From contig CAZLRH010000002.1 of the NCBI GenBank assembly GCA_964562015.1, forward strand, positions 1 to 64,000: a DNA stretch of 64,000 bases. The letters are read 5' to 3'. Position 1 is the stretch's first letter. Each line of letters begins with the position of its first letter. A program made the translations under genes and the position numbers. The notes below the pieces were generated by a model. It searched no databases and had not been told where the DNA came from. It saw only the letters and a program-made list of their open reading frames with translations. The DNA is from CAZLRH01 sp964562015. Lineage in GTDB: Bacteria; Verrucomicrobiota; Verrucomicrobiia; Opitutales; JABDGR01. Below are positions 1-7,490 of this stretch, in pieces.

Positions 1-127
1 GCAACTTCGCCGCCGCCGCCGGAGCCGCCGGGGCCGGAGCCGCCGGGGCGTCGGCACCCCAAGCTGTCGCCATCAGGCTGCTGCCACTGATTGCTAACAC
101 ACACATAATTTTAGAGAAAGATTTCAT
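1..127 (-). CDS. Secreted protein, N-terminal fragment (runs off the window)
   Basis: Reading the minus strand from the ATG at 127 gives an open frame of 42 codons to the window edge. It starts MKSFSKIMCVLAIS, followed by a small-residue stretch ending near TAWGADA, which is a normal Sec signal peptide with a likely cut after AWG-A. After it comes an Ala/Pro-rich segment (APAAPAPAAPAAAAK). Such a linker often precedes an envelope-anchored or periplasmic domain, but that domain lies outside the window. No function can be assigned. There is no clear Shine-Dalgarno sequence upstream. Confidence 0.6.
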   Translation of the reverse strand, partial: MKSFSKIMCVLAISGSSLMATAWGADAPAAPAPAAPAAAAKL

Positions 128-241
128 GAAATATTGAGAATTGAAGTGAAAAGGTTTAAGTCGCCTGGCGGTCGGCGCGGAAGCGCCCCCGCCTCTGAAA
201 GATCCCCCGCCCGTGAGGACGAAAGATGAAGAGGTGGAAAA

Positions 242-649
242 CTAGACCTCTAGCGGAGGCGACAAACCCGTTTGACTCCAATACGCCGCAGTGAGTGGGC
301 GAAAGACCTGCTCACGGGCATCCCAATATCCCACCCGAAAAGCCGGGCAGGCATCCATGGAAATAGCTTTGGCCAGCTTGACGGAACGCTCGCTCATCTT
401 GTCCCGCACCGGCGAAAAGGAAAGTTTCAGTTCTGTTTCCCCACAAAGGCCTTCCGTAAGACCGTGCGGCCCGGAGCCCTGACCCATCAATGAGCTCTGG
501 CGCAGCTCGGCCGGGCAAAAGGAGGGCGCCGGCGTAACGTAGTGCAGAATGACGGCCGGGTGACTGCCGGGAGTAACCATGGCATGAGTAGTCGCCGGGG
601 CCACGGAGAAGGCCACCGCCACGAGTATCATCCACGCACGAAAATTCAT
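242..649 (-). CDS. Small secreted protein of unknown function
   Basis: The frame encodes 135 aa from the ATG at 649; a TTG nine bases upstream is possible but less likely. Residues 1-23 form a signal peptide (MNFRAWMILVAVAFSVAPA, then TTHA). The mature part is about 110 aa with three cysteines and no family I recognise. It stands alone and diverges from the Nudix gene to its right. The signal peptide is the main evidence that this is a real gene; opposing and overlapping frames in the same stretch lack one. Confidence 0.55.
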   Translation of the reverse strand: MNFRAWMILVAVAFSVAPATTHAMVTPGSHPAVILHYVTPAPSFCPAELRQSSLMGQGSGPHGLTEGLCGETELKLSFSPVRDKMSERSVKLAKAISMDACPAFRVGYWDAREQVFRPLTAAYWSQTGLSPPLEV

Positions 650-836
650 TGAGCCCAAGAATTAGCAGATAAGGTGCCAATTCAGCCCGTTTTGTTAATT
701 AAACGTTGATAGACGCGGGCGAGGACTGAAAAAAGCGTATATAAGATGCACGCGCCTGAGCAAAATTGCTCATTCCCAAAGCCTTGCCTTCTCCGCAGGA
801 ATCAAGCGGAATAGACGGCCTTGCCCCTTATATCCC

Positions 837-1382
837 ATGCCTGCCAGCCCTGAACTTTTCGACGTGGTGGACGACCAGGACCGCGTACTGCGGCAAATGG
901 AGCGCGCCGAGGTGCACCGCCAGCGACTCTTTCACCGGGCGGTGCATGTGCTGGTGTTTGATTCGCGGAGCCAGGTTTATCTGCAGCGCCGCTCCCAACT
1001 TAAGGACACCTATCCGGGCCGCTGGACGACTTCGTGTTCCGGGCATGTGGATGCGGGAGAAAACTACGACGAAGCCGTCCGCCGGGAACTCGGCGAGGAG
1101 CTGGGCCTGCACCTTCCGCCGAAAGTGACCCCGGCGCGCTTTACCAAGCATCCACCCAACCGCGCCACCGGCTATGAGTTTATTTGGATTTACTCCTTGG
1201 TCACCGATGCTCCGCTCACGCCGGATGCGGCGGAGGTGGCCGAGGGCCGCTGGGTGACGCCCCCGGAACTCGATGACATGATGGCCCGCGAGCCCAAGAC
1301 CTTTACGCCTTCTTTCCTTTTGGTGTGGAAGCTGTGGAGCGAACAAAAGCGGCGCAAAGGCCCGGCGAAGGCGGCGATTTAG
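837..1382 (+). CDS. Nudix hydrolase, IPP-isomerase/YfcD-like
   Basis: The 181 aa protein has a complete Nudix box at residues 69-91: G, five residues, E, seven residues, then RELGEELGL. This motif binds Mg2+ and cleaves nucleoside-diphosphate-linked substrates. The N-terminus (ELFDVVDDQDRVL) and the downstream RAVHVLVFD and LQRRS segments match the cytosolic branch that groups YfcD-like hydrolases with type 1 isopentenyl-diphosphate isomerase. The Nudix box is the full hydrolase form, so hydrolysis is more likely than isomerisation. The substrate is unknown. The YiiX-like gene starts 39 bases downstream, so the two may be co-transcribed. Confidence 0.85.
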   Translation: MPASPELFDVVDDQDRVLRQMERAEVHRQRLFHRAVHVLVFDSRSQVYLQRRSQLKDTYPGRWTTSCSGHVDAGENYDEAVRRELGEELGLHLPPKVTPARFTKHPPNRATGYEFIWIYSLVTDAPLTPDAAEVAEGRWVTPPELDDMMAREPKTFTPSFLLVWKLWSEQKRRKGPAKAAI

Positions 1383-1421
1383 CGGGGTGCCTTCACGCCG
1401 GCCAACCGATAATAGACACCC

Positions 1422-2084
1422 ATGCGACTGGTGCCAGAAACCTGGTGGGGAAAAATACGGGCGACCGTGCTCATTCTGACCTTCGGTGGGTTGCTGGGGT
1501 GGTTTTGGATTATTCCGGCGGCCGTGTATGAGGCGTATACTCCGCACGAGGGCGACATTCTTTTCCAGTCGCTGCCGGGAGGCAACGACTTGGTGGCGGC
1601 CATCGAAGGCGCGACCCACTCGCCGTTTTCCCATTGCGGGATGGTTGAGCAGGTGGGAGGAGAATGGGTGGTGCTCGAGGCCATCGGCACAGTGCATCGC
1701 ACGCCGTTGTTTTGGTGGATCTGGCGCGGGCGGGGCAGCCGGGTCGCGGCCTACCGCCTCCGGCCGGAGTACCAAGCGTTTGTGCCGGCGATGCGGGCGG
1801 GCGCGGAACGACTCATGGGCCGGCCCTACGACTTCCACTACGCGTTTAACAATGGCGAGATCTACTGCTCCGAATTGGTTTTTGACGGATACCAGGCGGC
1901 CACCGGCAAAGAGTTGGGCCGCGTCGTGCAACTGGGCGACCTCGACTGGCGGCCTTATGTTGCAACCATCACGAAGTACGACGAGTGCACGGCGGACACC
2001 CTGCCGCTCGGCCGCCGCATGATCACCCCGCGCGACCTCGCCGCCGCCCCGGAGCTCGAACGGGTGTTCAACTGGGGATATTGA
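1422..2084 (+). CDS. YiiX/YebB-like permuted NlpC/P60 cysteine hydrolase, membrane-anchored
   Basis: The 220 aa protein has one N-terminal hydrophobic segment at about residues 14-36. A permuted papain-like fold follows: GDILFQS near 44-50, SHCGMV with His71, and the conserved YCSELV with Cys149. In this family the order of catalytic His and Cys is reversed relative to classical NlpC/P60 enzymes, and the protein shows that order. Family members cleave amide or ester bonds in lipids or cell-wall peptides; the substrate here is not evident. The protein is probably anchored in the inner membrane with the catalytic domain outside. Confidence 0.8.
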   Translation: MRLVPETWWGKIRATVLILTFGGLLGWFWIIPAAVYEAYTPHEGDILFQSLPGGNDLVAAIEGATHSPFSHCGMVEQVGGEWVVLEAIGTVHRTPLFWWIWRGRGSRVAAYRLRPEYQAFVPAMRAGAERLMGRPYDFHYAFNNGEIYCSELVFDGYQAATGKELGRVVQLGDLDWRPYVATITKYDECTADTLPLGRRMITPRDLAAAPELERVFNWGY

Positions 2085-2188
2085 AAGGGGAAGAGTTTTT
2101 TGACAGAATTAATAAAATTAAAGGAATTATAGGCCAGACGAGAGTAAAAAATGCTCTGTACTTAATATTGTTAATTAAATAAATTCGC

Positions 2189-4384
2189 TCAATAGACTTT
2201 GCCGCGGGCGCGGAATTGCTCGTAGGTGTCGGGATTCAATTCCTGGAGGAAGCGGCTGGGTTCGAGCGTGGTGGGCGGCCCGCCTTGCATGGTGAGGCGC
2301 GGGTAAAGCACATACAGTTCGTCCCGCGCGCGGGTGGCGGCGACGTAGAACAGGCGCCGCTCCTCCTCGATGTCACCCTCCTCGATGGCGCGCTTCAAGG
2401 GCAGGAGGTTGTCCGCGACGCCGATGAGAAAGACGACGGGAAATTCGAGGCCCTTGGCTTGGTGGATGGTGGTGAGGCGCACGGTGTCGGTGGGCACCTC
2501 GGCGCCGCGGTCGCTGGTTTCGGAATTAAGCAAAGCCAGTTGGGAAAGCAATTCGTTCATCTCCGTGAATCGGCCGGCGAAGCCGATCAGCCCGTCCAGG
2601 TCCTCCCGGCGCGACTGCCAGTTGTCGTAAATGTTGCGCAGATAGTCGCCATACCAGCCCTCGATGGCGATGCGCACGACCTCCTGCGGTGTGGCTACCT
2701 GGCGGCGTTTTCCGGCGGCCGGCTTGGGCGAAGCCGGCACTTTAGCGACGGTGCCCGCTTGGGAAAAATCCTCGTCCGCACCAAACAAGGCGGATTGTTC
2801 CATTTCGCCGGCGTCCGCATTTTGAATATTTAATTTTGAATTTTCCATTTCCTCCTCCGGATGAAGCTGCGCCACGCCCGCGGCGGCCAGGGCCTCCTCG
2901 AGATTTTGCAGCGTGAGGGCGAGGTCCTTCAAATCGCCGCGCGCTTCGGCGGGCGCCTTGGCCAGCACCTCGTCATCCGTCAACGCGGCGATGAGGGATT
3001 TGCGGTCGCGCCGGGCGGCGGCATCGGCGGCGGCCAGGATCTGCTCGGCCTTGCGCGCGCCGACTTTCGGCAGGAGCGAGGCCAGGCGGGTGAAGGCCGG
3101 CGTGTCGCGGGGATTGTGCGCGAAACGCACGTGGGCCACGAGGTCGCGGATGTGGGCCTGCTCAAAGAAGCGCACGCCGCTGGTGATGGTGAACGGCACG
3201 CCCGCGCGCGACATTTCGAGTTGCAAATCCATCGCCTGATAATGGGCGCGGTAAAGCACCGCGATGTCGTGCAGGGCGAGGCCGTCGTTGTCGCGCAATT
3301 CGCGGATGCGGGCGATGACGAGTTGCGCCTGCTGCTGGCCGTCGAGCGCGGCGATGACGATGGGCTTGCGGTTCGGCTGGCGCACGGGGCGGAGGAGTTT
3401 GTCGTAACCGGCGCCGGCCGGCTGGCCCGCCAGGATGCCGTTGGCAAACGCCAGAATCTCCGGCGAGCTGCGATAATTTAATTCGATTTTGTGGATCTGC
3501 GCCCCGGGATGCCGCTCCGCAAAATGCGCGATGTTTTCAAAATGCGCGCCCCGCCAGGTGTAAATGCACTGCGCGTCGTCGCCCACCGCCATCAGTTGGT
3601 GCTTATTCGCGAGCAGGTCGACGATGTCGGACTGCAGCTTGTTCGTGTCCTGGTATTCATCGACGAGAATATGCTGAAAGCGCTGCTGATACCGGGCGCG
3701 GACCGTGGCATCCTGCTCCAGCACCTTGAGCCACAATTCCAGCAGGTCGTCGTAATCGACCACTTGTTTTTCGAGCTTGGCGGTGGCATAACCGGCATAA
3801 AATGTTTCCAGTTGGCCGCGAATTTCCTCCAGCCACGGATACTTGTCCTGCACCAACTCACCCAAGCTCCGCCGGGTATTGCGCGCATAACTGAAGATGC
3901 CTTCCAGCACGCTGGCCTTCGGATGCTCCTTGCGCTTGAAGAAGGCCGGGTCTTTCGCCCGCACGACATCCGAGAGCAGGGCCTCGGCGTCGTCCGCGTC
4001 CAGAATCGTGAAATTGCTCCCGAGGCCGACGACCTCGCCGTTTGTCCGCAAAAAGCGTTGGGCCACGCTATGAAAGGTGCCGCCCCAAAAGCTGCCCCAG
4101 CGGGTCATGCCGGTCAATTCCTCGACGCGCCCGAGCATTTCCCGCGAGGCCTTGTTGGTAAACGTCAGCAGCAGGATATTCCACGGCGGCACGCGCTGAT
4201 TCTGAATCAACCACGCCACTCGATAGGTCAACACGCGAGTCTTGCCCGAGCCGGCGCCCGCCAGCACGAGCGCGGGGCCGGGCCCCGGCGCGGTGACGGC
4301 GGCCAGTTGGTCCTCGTTCAGTGCGCCCGCAAAATCGATCGGCGAAAAATCGCCGGGACGCATTGGTTCGAGAAAATCGCTCAT
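2189..4384 (-). CDS. uvrD: ATP-dependent DNA helicase, UvrD/PcrA/Rep family (SF1A)
   Basis: The 731 aa protein carries SF1A helicase motifs in order: Q-motif region LNEDQLAAV, Walker A AGAGSGKTR (residues 42-50), LLLTFTNKA, the DEYQDT Walker B box, GDDAQCIYTWRGA, and motifs V-VI with TIHQAKGLEF and FYVAATRARD. It unwinds DNA 3' to 5' in repair and replication restart. I chose the ATG at 4384 because AAAGGA lies eight bases before it; other starts up to 4414 lack this. The 1B/2B region contains an in-frame AT-rich insert near residues 512-521. The gene converges with the YiiX-like gene and diverges from the PPK2 gene. Confidence 0.92.
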   Translation of the reverse strand: MSDFLEPMRPGDFSPIDFAGALNEDQLAAVTAPGPGPALVLAGAGSGKTRVLTYRVAWLIQNQRVPPWNILLLTFTNKASREMLGRVEELTGMTRWGSFWGGTFHSVAQRFLRTNGEVVGLGSNFTILDADDAEALLSDVVRAKDPAFFKRKEHPKASVLEGIFSYARNTRRSLGELVQDKYPWLEEIRGQLETFYAGYATAKLEKQVVDYDDLLELWLKVLEQDATVRARYQQRFQHILVDEYQDTNKLQSDIVDLLANKHQLMAVGDDAQCIYTWRGAHFENIAHFAERHPGAQIHKIELNYRSSPEILAFANGILAGQPAGAGYDKLLRPVRQPNRKPIVIAALDGQQQAQLVIARIRELRDNDGLALHDIAVLYRAHYQAMDLQLEMSRAGVPFTITSGVRFFEQAHIRDLVAHVRFAHNPRDTPAFTRLASLLPKVGARKAEQILAAADAAARRDRKSLIAALTDDEVLAKAPAEARGDLKDLALTLQNLEEALAAAGVAQLHPEEEMENSKLNIQNADAGEMEQSALFGADEDFSQAGTVAKVPASPKPAAGKRRQVATPQEVVRIAIEGWYGDYLRNIYDNWQSRREDLDGLIGFAGRFTEMNELLSQLALLNSETSDRGAEVPTDTVRLTTIHQAKGLEFPVVFLIGVADNLLPLKRAIEEGDIEEERRLFYVAATRARDELYVLYPRLTMQGGPPTTLEPSRFLQELNPDTYEQFRARGKVY
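2819..2846 (-). repeat. AT-rich low-complexity element translated inside uvrD
   Basis: A block of about 28 bases is nearly all A and T, built from repeats of ATTTTGAAT type, inside a gene that is otherwise GC-rich. In the uvrD frame it reads MENSKLNIQNA, a hydrophilic peptide placed in a variable loop between helicase motifs. The length keeps the reading frame. Confidence 0.6.
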
Positions 4385-4550
4385 TGGGCGCATCCTTTCC
4401 GGCCCGCCGCCCAAAGGCTAGAAAAAAGCCCACCCGACTGTCTTTTCGCATGGCTTTTAGCTCCGACTATCGCTTTTCTCAGGTGTAGATTTCCAGCCGA
4501 AGAGGGCCGTCGCCAGCGACGCCCCAACCGCTGTACCCCTCGGGCTCCGC

Positions 4551-4585
4551 ACTAAGAACTAAGCACCAAAACACTAGAACACTAC
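4551..4585 (+). repeat. Low-complexity leader directly upstream of the PPK2 gene
   Basis: Loose repeats of ACTAAGAACTAAGCACC and ACACTAGAACACTAC type end seven bases before the PPK2 start codon. The stretch has no Shine-Dalgarno sequence. It resembles the other low-complexity tracts that touch start codons in this window. Confidence 0.45.
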
Positions 4586-4592
4586 CCCGCCC

Positions 4593-5576
4593 ATGCCCTT
4601 TCACCCCTCGCAATTGCGCGTCAACCCCGGCGATCCCGATCCCCTCCGCCATCACCGCACGGACGCCACGCTCGGCTTCGGCAGTCGCGACACCGCCCAG
4701 GAAACCCTGGCCGAGCTGCTGCCACAATTGCGCGAATTGCACGACCGCCTCTTTGCGCAGCGCACGTGGTCCCTGCTCGTCATTTTGCAGGCGATGGACG
4801 CCGCCGGGAAGGACGGGATCGTCAAGCACGTGCTGGCGGGCTTCAACCAGCAGTCGTGCCATGTGACGGCGTTTGGGCCGCCGGCGGGCGCGGAGCTTTC
4901 GCACACGTTTTTATGGCGATGCGTGGCGGCGCTGCCCGCGCGCGGGCAAATCGGCGTGTTCAACCGCTCCTATTATGAGGAAGTCCTCGTGCCCCGCGTG
5001 CACCCGGAATTTCTCGGGCCCCAGCGGCTGCCCGGCTCGTGCGAAACCGCGGACCCGACCTCCGGCGGAAAGGCTCGGACACACGCGGCCCATGCTCCCT
5101 CGCAGCGGGCGCCTTCCCTCGCCCACAGCCCGCGCAAAGTGAACCTGGACTTTCCCTCCCGCGCCTTCTGGCAGGGGCGGTTCGACGACATCAATGCCTT
5201 CGAGCGGCACCTTGTGCGCAACGGTGTGCACGTGGTGAAACTTTACCTCAACCTTTCGTTGACGGAGCAGAAAAAGCGGTTCCTCCTGCGCATCAACGAC
5301 CCGGCGCGCAATTGGAAGTTCTCCCCCAACGACGTGCGCGACCGCCACAATTGGGCGGACTATCATCAGGCGTACTCCGAAATGCTGTCGGCCACGAGCA
5401 CGCCCTGGGCGCCATGGCATATCCTGCCCGCCGACCACAAATACGTCGCGCGCCTCTCGTCGGCGCTGATTTTGCAGCACGAACTGCGCGCGCTGCATCC
5501 GCAGTTTCCGCGGCTGGACCCCGCGGCGAAAATGGATTTGGCCAAGGCGAAGAAGCTGCTGGAGAAGGAGAAGTAA
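4593..5576 (+). CDS. Polyphosphate kinase 2 family protein
   Basis: The 327 aa protein has the PPK2 P-loop QAMDAAGKDG (residues 66-75), the downstream FNRSYYEEVLVPRVHPEF segment (123-140), and the lid and C-terminal parts FDDINAFERHL and WADYHQAYSEML. PPK2 enzymes move phosphate between polyphosphate and nucleotides in the cytosol. Short single-domain members of this length usually make NDP or NTP from polyphosphate; which nucleotide is used cannot be read here. The protein is longer than usual because of a low-complexity insert at residues 148-188. The gene diverges from uvrD and stands alone. Confidence 0.88.
   Translation: MPFHPSQLRVNPGDPDPLRHHRTDATLGFGSRDTAQETLAELLPQLRELHDRLFAQRTWSLLVILQAMDAAGKDGIVKHVLAGFNQQSCHVTAFGPPAGAELSHTFLWRCVAALPARGQIGVFNRSYYEEVLVPRVHPEFLGPQRLPGSCETADPTSGGKARTHAAHAPSQRAPSLAHSPRKVNLDFPSRAFWQGRFDDINAFERHLVRNGVHVVKLYLNLSLTEQKKRFLLRINDPARNWKFSPNDVRDRHNWADYHQAYSEMLSATSTPWAPWHILPADHKYVARLSSALILQHELRALHPQFPRLDPAAKMDLAKAKKLLEKEK
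5034..5156 (+). other. In-frame low-complexity insert inside the PPK2 gene
   Basis: Codons 148-188 encode a hydrophilic stretch rich in Ala, Ser, Pro, His and Arg, with almost no hydrophobic residues. It lies between the conserved VHPEFLGPQRLP and RAFWQGRFDDINAFE segments. In other PPK2 proteins these are separated by only about ten residues, as I recall the family. The insert keeps the frame and contains no stop codon. Confidence 0.5.
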
Positions 5577-5598
5577 TTCTAACCACCATCCTCAAAGA

Positions 5599-7242
5599 TT
5601 AATGATCTGGGGGCCCAGGAACCTGCTCAGGATTCCATTTTAGTAGCAATGGCCCGTATTCTCGTACGATTCCTGAATAAGTTCCTTTCATCAGACTAGG
5701 CATATTCGCGCGCAAGAGATCATCCATCCGCCAGGTCTTTAGCTTTCGACCAGCATATTCGACCTCATGCGCATCGGGCTCGTCATAGCCATCGTTTCGA
5801 CGCTGCCAATTTGCCCATGCCGCTTTCGCACGCGGGTGGTTCGAGAGGGAAAGCATACAAGCGGATTCATAGCCGCCATTTTCGGGTTCTGCCTGGGCAA
5901 GGTCGATTAGAACCGCTATGGATTCATCGTTACCAAGGAGGCCAAGAATGACCGCCGCATCCATGCGGGTAAGGGGTATGCGGCTGCGAAGTTTCATTTG
6001 GATTTTCTTAAAACCAGCCGCAGGCGCCAAAAGATATAGCAGGAAGCCCGCTTTAGCGTCAGAGGCGCTATAATCACTGGCGAGGACTTGTCGCAGAAGC
6101 TTCAATTGTTGAGGCGAAATAGTAAGAGGCGACAATTTCGCCAAAATCCAACGACAGATGCCAACCACCAAGCCGTTGCGTGAACGAACTGCATTCGCTG
6201 ACATGGGAAGGAGACGACGGAGGACGGCGCCCCACCGCCCAGAGGACGGGGCAATGCGACGCAAGATGACCATCATCATTGGGACGCATGCCGAATCATC
6301 CCAAGAGGCCAAGATCGCCAGAGCCGAATGATGCTCTGGACCCACAGGCTTTTTCAGTAATATTCGCGCAACTTCGGGCTGCACGTACTCACGACCCAAA
6401 AGCGCAAGGGCCTCGAGTGAGGATTTGAAATTTTTCCGATCATGCAAACTTAGTTTTTTTCGTATTGAATGCTGTCGCTCTTGAATTTGCTCTTCGGCGG
6501 CAGCCTGCACCATGGAAAACACCTCCGGGTGAATATTCTCGGCCATTTTTGCAGCCGATACGAGGTCATTCAATAAAATGAGCAGCCAACACAATTTCCG
6601 GCGACCACATTCATCCTCCATCGAAGCAAGTCGGTGGATTTCATCGGCTATAGGTTCCAGCCGCCAGGCCAAACGACGACCTTCCTCCGTCAGGTAAAAC
6701 CTCCATTTGCCAGCGACCAATTTAGCTTCATTCAAATGTAAAAGCTCGAAATGCCATGCATTTTCAAGCGGAGGCCCATGGCGCAATTGAATTTCACTCC
6801 ATGACGGATTCGTTGTCGTAGTCAGGAAACGCGTGAAAAAAAATGGATCGATTTCCGCCGTGGTGCCATCGTCTGCAAAATCCACATCAAGGTTCGTGCC
6901 GTCGCGATGGATGAAGCAGCACCCCCGGCCATGAAACATATAGTGCCAACCCGGCTCATCAGGCACCTCGCCCTCGGTTGCAACTCCCTCCGGATATCCA
7001 AATGGTCCTAAAGTGGCAATTTTTGTTGCTGAACCAGAAAGCCTGGTCTGGACGATATGCCCCAGCCAGCTCTGTCTGCGCTCATGTCGCAAAAAGCAGA
7101 GGACGGCCCAGGTTTCCCATGGCGATAGAGTGCCTTGCAATGGATTTTCAATCGCAGCTAAAAAATCGTCGTGCGTAGGCGTGTGCGAATGCGCCTTTTC
7201 AAGCACGGCCTTAATTTGCTGCTCCGATATCTCTTCCGCCAT
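5599..7242 (-). CDS. Uncharacterised protein, DUF6896-like segment plus helical repeats
   Basis: The 547 aa cytosolic protein has no signal peptide. Residues about 90-150 (HGRGCCFIHRDG, then NLDVDFADDG) resemble the compact DUF6896-type domain seen in immunity-like proteins, from memory. The rest is helical, with HEAT-like periodic leucines, for example ALALLGREYVQPEVARILL and DAAVILGLLGNDESIAVLI. The DNA is visibly less GC-rich than its neighbours and codon use is more even, which suggests later acquisition. It converges with the PPK2 gene, with 22 bases between the stops. No toxin partner is visible beside it, so an immunity role is only a possibility. Confidence 0.7.
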   Translation of the reverse strand: MAEEISEQQIKAVLEKAHSHTPTHDDFLAAIENPLQGTLSPWETWAVLCFLRHERRQSWLGHIVQTRLSGSATKIATLGPFGYPEGVATEGEVPDEPGWHYMFHGRGCCFIHRDGTNLDVDFADDGTTAEIDPFFFTRFLTTTTNPSWSEIQLRHGPPLENAWHFELLHLNEAKLVAGKWRFYLTEEGRRLAWRLEPIADEIHRLASMEDECGRRKLCWLLILLNDLVSAAKMAENIHPEVFSMVQAAAEEQIQERQHSIRKKLSLHDRKNFKSSLEALALLGREYVQPEVARILLKKPVGPEHHSALAILASWDDSACVPMMMVILRRIAPSSGRWGAVLRRLLPMSANAVRSRNGLVVGICRWILAKLSPLTISPQQLKLLRQVLASDYSASDAKAGFLLYLLAPAAGFKKIQMKLRSRIPLTRMDAAVILGLLGNDESIAVLIDLAQAEPENGGYESACMLSLSNHPRAKAAWANWQRRNDGYDEPDAHEVEYAGRKLKTWRMDDLLRANMPSLMKGTYSGIVREYGPLLLKWNPEQVPGPPDH

Positions 7243-7412
7243 GGTTTAGTGAAGTTAGTTTCTAAAGTTCAGGGGTAACACCAAGTCAATAACAAGGCAT
7301 TGCCCTACCCCCTTTCCACCTCCGCCTGACCCCGCCCGCCACGCCCAGCAATCGAGTAATTTGGGATTATTTCCAAGATGCGCCTAGTCGCCCATAGGGG
7401 TGAACGTTCGCG

Positions 7413-7441
7413 TTGACTCCCTCGTCCGGGGCTGCCAAATT
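7413..7441 (+). promoter_or_regulatory. Possible sigma-70 promoter for the SurA/PpiD-like gene
   Basis: TTGACT at 7413-7418 is followed after 17 bases by CAAATT at 7436-7441. The -35 is good and the -10 poor. It lies 50 bases before the chosen start codon in the divergent gap. Confidence 0.3.
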
Positions 7442-7490
7442 CACCGTTTCCCCGGGCCGCACCCCGCGTCTGGGCATTTCTTTTTTCGCG

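Noticed and set aside
702..745. Promoter before the Nudix gene (TTGATA and TATAAG)
   Set aside because: The two boxes are 26 or more bases apart, too far for a sigma-70 promoter.
828..1931. Long open frame of 367 codons on the minus strand
   Set aside because: It lies antisense to the Nudix and YiiX-like genes, both with clear motifs, and its product is an Arg/His-rich sequence typical of the reverse of GC-rich genes.
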